From Campylobacteraceae bacterium (GTDB taxonomy: Bacteria > Campylobacterota > Campylobacteria > Campylobacterales > Sulfurovaceae): DNA of 23,553 nucleotides. The notes beneath the pieces are model-generated. The model ran no database searches. It saw nothing but the letters and a program-made list of their open reading frames with translations, and was not told the origin of the DNA. The DNA is taken from contig JALWMN010000063.1 of assembly GCA_027083895.1 (NCBI GenBank), positions 1-23,553 of the forward strand, given 5' to 3'. This document shows positions 22,042 to 23,553 of the stretch, piece after piece. Every line of letters begins with the position of its first letter. Positions within the stretch are counted from its first letter, which is position 1. The translations under genes were made by a program, and so were the position numbers.

Positions 22042-22047
22042 ATTGTA
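22042..22047 (-). promoter_or_regulatory. Candidate -10 of tpx
   Basis: TACAAT on the minus strand, about 35 bases upstream of the tpx start, within an AT-rich leader. No strong -35 is seen. Confidence 0.35.
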
Positions 22048-22175
22048 GTTTAATTCGGATAAAAATAGTCTTAATTAAAAAGAGTTCGCAAAAGAATTAA
22101 TAAAATAGTCAAAATAGCATATGTAGTGTGAAATATTGTAACAAAATAAGTTGGTGGAGTGTAATACGAAGAGGC

Positions 22176-23553
22176 TTATTGAGCCATCTTCTCTTTGCGG
22201 TGTTTCTCTGAAGGGTAGATGAAGACTGTTTTTCTAAAGATAGAGATTCTCTTTTTGTCATCAACAGCGTAGGCATTTATAGTAACAGGAATAGAGGTAT
22301 CTTTTTGAGCATCTTTTACTAGTGGTTTTTTTGCTCTTAAGATAATAACCTTCTTGCGTTTACTTCTTGGTCCAATTCTAAATGGTTCACTAGGCTTTAT
22401 AATCTCAATATTAGGATTATCAACACTAAAGTAGTACTTATGTGCTTTAACATCAGTATTTTGGAAAAGTCCTAAATAGCTATTCTCTACAGTACCATCT
22501 TTATAGACTTTATAGAGTCTTGTATCCTTATTGATATTTAAAAGCATATGCTCTTTTTTGCTTCCCATTACAAACATAGCTATCAATACTATAGTTAGTA
22601 CACCAAGATATCCAAGTACTTTTGGGCGAAGGTAGCGTGTTTTTCCAGCATGCTTCTCGGTTTCTCTCTCGCTTGACCACTGCACTAGGCTTGGTTTTCC
22701 AAGTTTACCCATTACTACTGTACAGGCATCAACACACTCAAGGCAGTTAATACACTCAAGCTGCAGTCCTTTTCGAATATCGATATGGGTTGGACATACT
22801 CTTACACAACTTTCACAAGCAGTACACTCTGCATTTGGGTTTTTAGCTAAGAGTTCCTTTTGACTATTGACAACTTTGTGTCTCTCATCTCCATGTCCTT
22901 CATAGATGTTTCCACCGCGGATTGGATCGTAGACTGCCATAAGTGTATCTTCATCAAAAAGGACAGATTGGACACGGCTATATGGACAGATATAGATACA
23001 GAAGTTCTCTTTAATAAATACTATATCGGCTATGAGAAATGCTGCGACTCCAATGACAAATCCAATCATGACCATATGTTCACTTGGATTTTGAAGATAT
23101 TTAAAGAAATCTTCTGGTGGTACAAAATACCACATAAAGTCTGCAGCTGCAATGAAAGCTAGAATCGACCAGATAAGAATTGCTATTCCCTCTTTGATCT
23201 TATTCTCAGTTTTGCTCCAATCTGGCTCTTTTTGTTTATTTTTAATACTCTTGCGAATCTTTAAGATTTTGGTCTCTAGAAGATCTCTGTAGAGAACCCT
23301 AAAAATTGTTTGTGGGCATGCCCAGCCACACCAGGCACGACCTGCAAAAGCAGTCAGTGCAAAAATTCCTAAAAAGAGTAGCATTAGTAGGAATGGCATA
23401 ATATAGAGCTCTTGCATGTCAAATCTAACAAATAAGAAGTGGAGCTGTTTTTTATCGAAGTTTAATAGAAAAAAGTGGTTACCATTTATTTTAATCCAAG
23501 GGAGAACCAAAGAGATAATAGTAGCAGCAATGTATGCCCAATATCTTTTAATT
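22176..23553 (-). CDS. ccoG: Cytochrome c oxidase accessory protein CcoG (RdxA/FixG), N-terminus cut off
   Basis: Inner-membrane iron-sulfur protein that assists assembly of cbb3 oxidase, probably in copper delivery. The reading frame stays open to the window end (IKRYWAYIAATIISL precedes the first internal start), so the gene begins outside. Visible in order: membrane segments, GRAWCGWACPQTIFR, two further helices, GNFCIYICPYSRVQS written here as the Cys pair in the FCIYICPYSR block, and the ferredoxin-type motifs CTACESCVRVCP and CINCLECVDAC (about 22723-22830). A late helix (VLGYLGVLTIVLIAMFVMG) and a C-terminal Ig-like domain follow, ending EKHRKEKMAQ. Its presence implies a cbb3 oxidase in the genome, consistent with microaerobic sulfur oxidation. 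Confidence 0.94.
   Translation of the reverse strand, partial: IKRYWAYIAATIISLVLPWIKINGNHFFLLNFDKKQLHFLFVRFDMQELYIMPFLLMLLFLGIFALTAFAGRAWCGWACPQTIFRVLYRDLLETKILKIRKSIKNKQKEPDWSKTENKIKEGIAILIWSILAFIAAADFMWYFVPPEDFFKYLQNPSEHMVMIGFVIGVAAFLIADIVFIKENFCIYICPYSRVQSVLFDEDTLMAVYDPIRGGNIYEGHGDERHKVVNSQKELLAKNPNAECTACESCVRVCPTHIDIRKGLQLECINCLECVDACTVVMGKLGKPSLVQWSSERETEKHAGKTRYLRPKVLGYLGVLTIVLIAMFVMGSKKEHMLLNINKDTRLYKVYKDGTVENSYLGLFQNTDVKAHKYYFSVDNPNIEIIKPSEPFRIGPRSKRKKVIILRAKKPLVKDAQKDTSIPVTINAYAVDDKKRISIFRKTVFIYPSEKHRKEKMAQ

Noticed and set aside
1..23553. tRNA, rRNA, prophage or integrase genes
   Set aside because: None recognised on either strand; apart from the two repeat classes the window looks like ordinary chromosomal sequence.

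Overview
The window looks like chromosomal DNA of a sulfur-oxidising Campylobacterota (Sulfurimonas/Sulfurovum-like). The grounds are AT-rich coding sequence, frequent TTG starts, a periplasmic Sox thiosulfate-oxidation system with a monoheme-type SoxA, CcoG for cbb3 oxidase assembly, and densely packed genes. Genus is inference; no rRNA or tRNA gene was seen.

Layout. (1) 1-693: C-terminal part of a heme-copper oxidase-superfamily subunit I, cut by the window edge. (2) 694-2503: a structured non-coding repeat (copy 1), two small membrane proteins (one YcxB-like) and an MTH1187-type thiamine-binding protein. (3) 2579-5011: a Fur-box-preceded feoA-feoB ferrous iron uptake operon. (4) 5224-12304: a contiguous sox operon, soxC-soxD-soxX-soxY-soxZ-soxA-(small secreted protein in the soxK position)-soxB. 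It is closed by a strong GAAA-loop terminator and followed by a MOSC protein and a secreted DsrE-like protein. A roughly 81-bp tandem repeat, richer in GC than its surroundings, sits between soxD and soxX, and hairpins overlap the ends of soxY and soxZ. (5) 13291-13713: a long intergenic region with copy 2 of the structured repeat. (6) 13714-18333: MscS channel, GspF/PilC-like protein, RDD protein, MFS transporter and MobA, the last four tightly packed. (7) 18438-22007: CAP-domain lipoprotein (+), then on the minus strand an unrecognised secreted protein, a coiled-coil protein, an L,D-transpeptidase lipoprotein and the thiol peroxidase Tpx. (8) 22176 to the window end: CcoG, minus strand, N-terminus cut off.

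How the parts fit. SoxXA loads thiosulfate onto the SoxYZ C-terminal cysteine, SoxB hydrolyses off sulfate, and SoxCD oxidises the remaining sulfane sulfur, sending electrons to terminal oxidases such as the cbb3 enzyme that CcoG helps assemble. SoxC needs molybdenum cofactor, and a MOSC protein and MobA lie nearby. Sulfur oxidation also demands iron for its cytochromes; FeoAB sits next door.

The least explained items are the two-copy structured repeat, whose inverted ends differ between copies by changes that preserve pairing, and the tandem repeat array splitting the sox operon.
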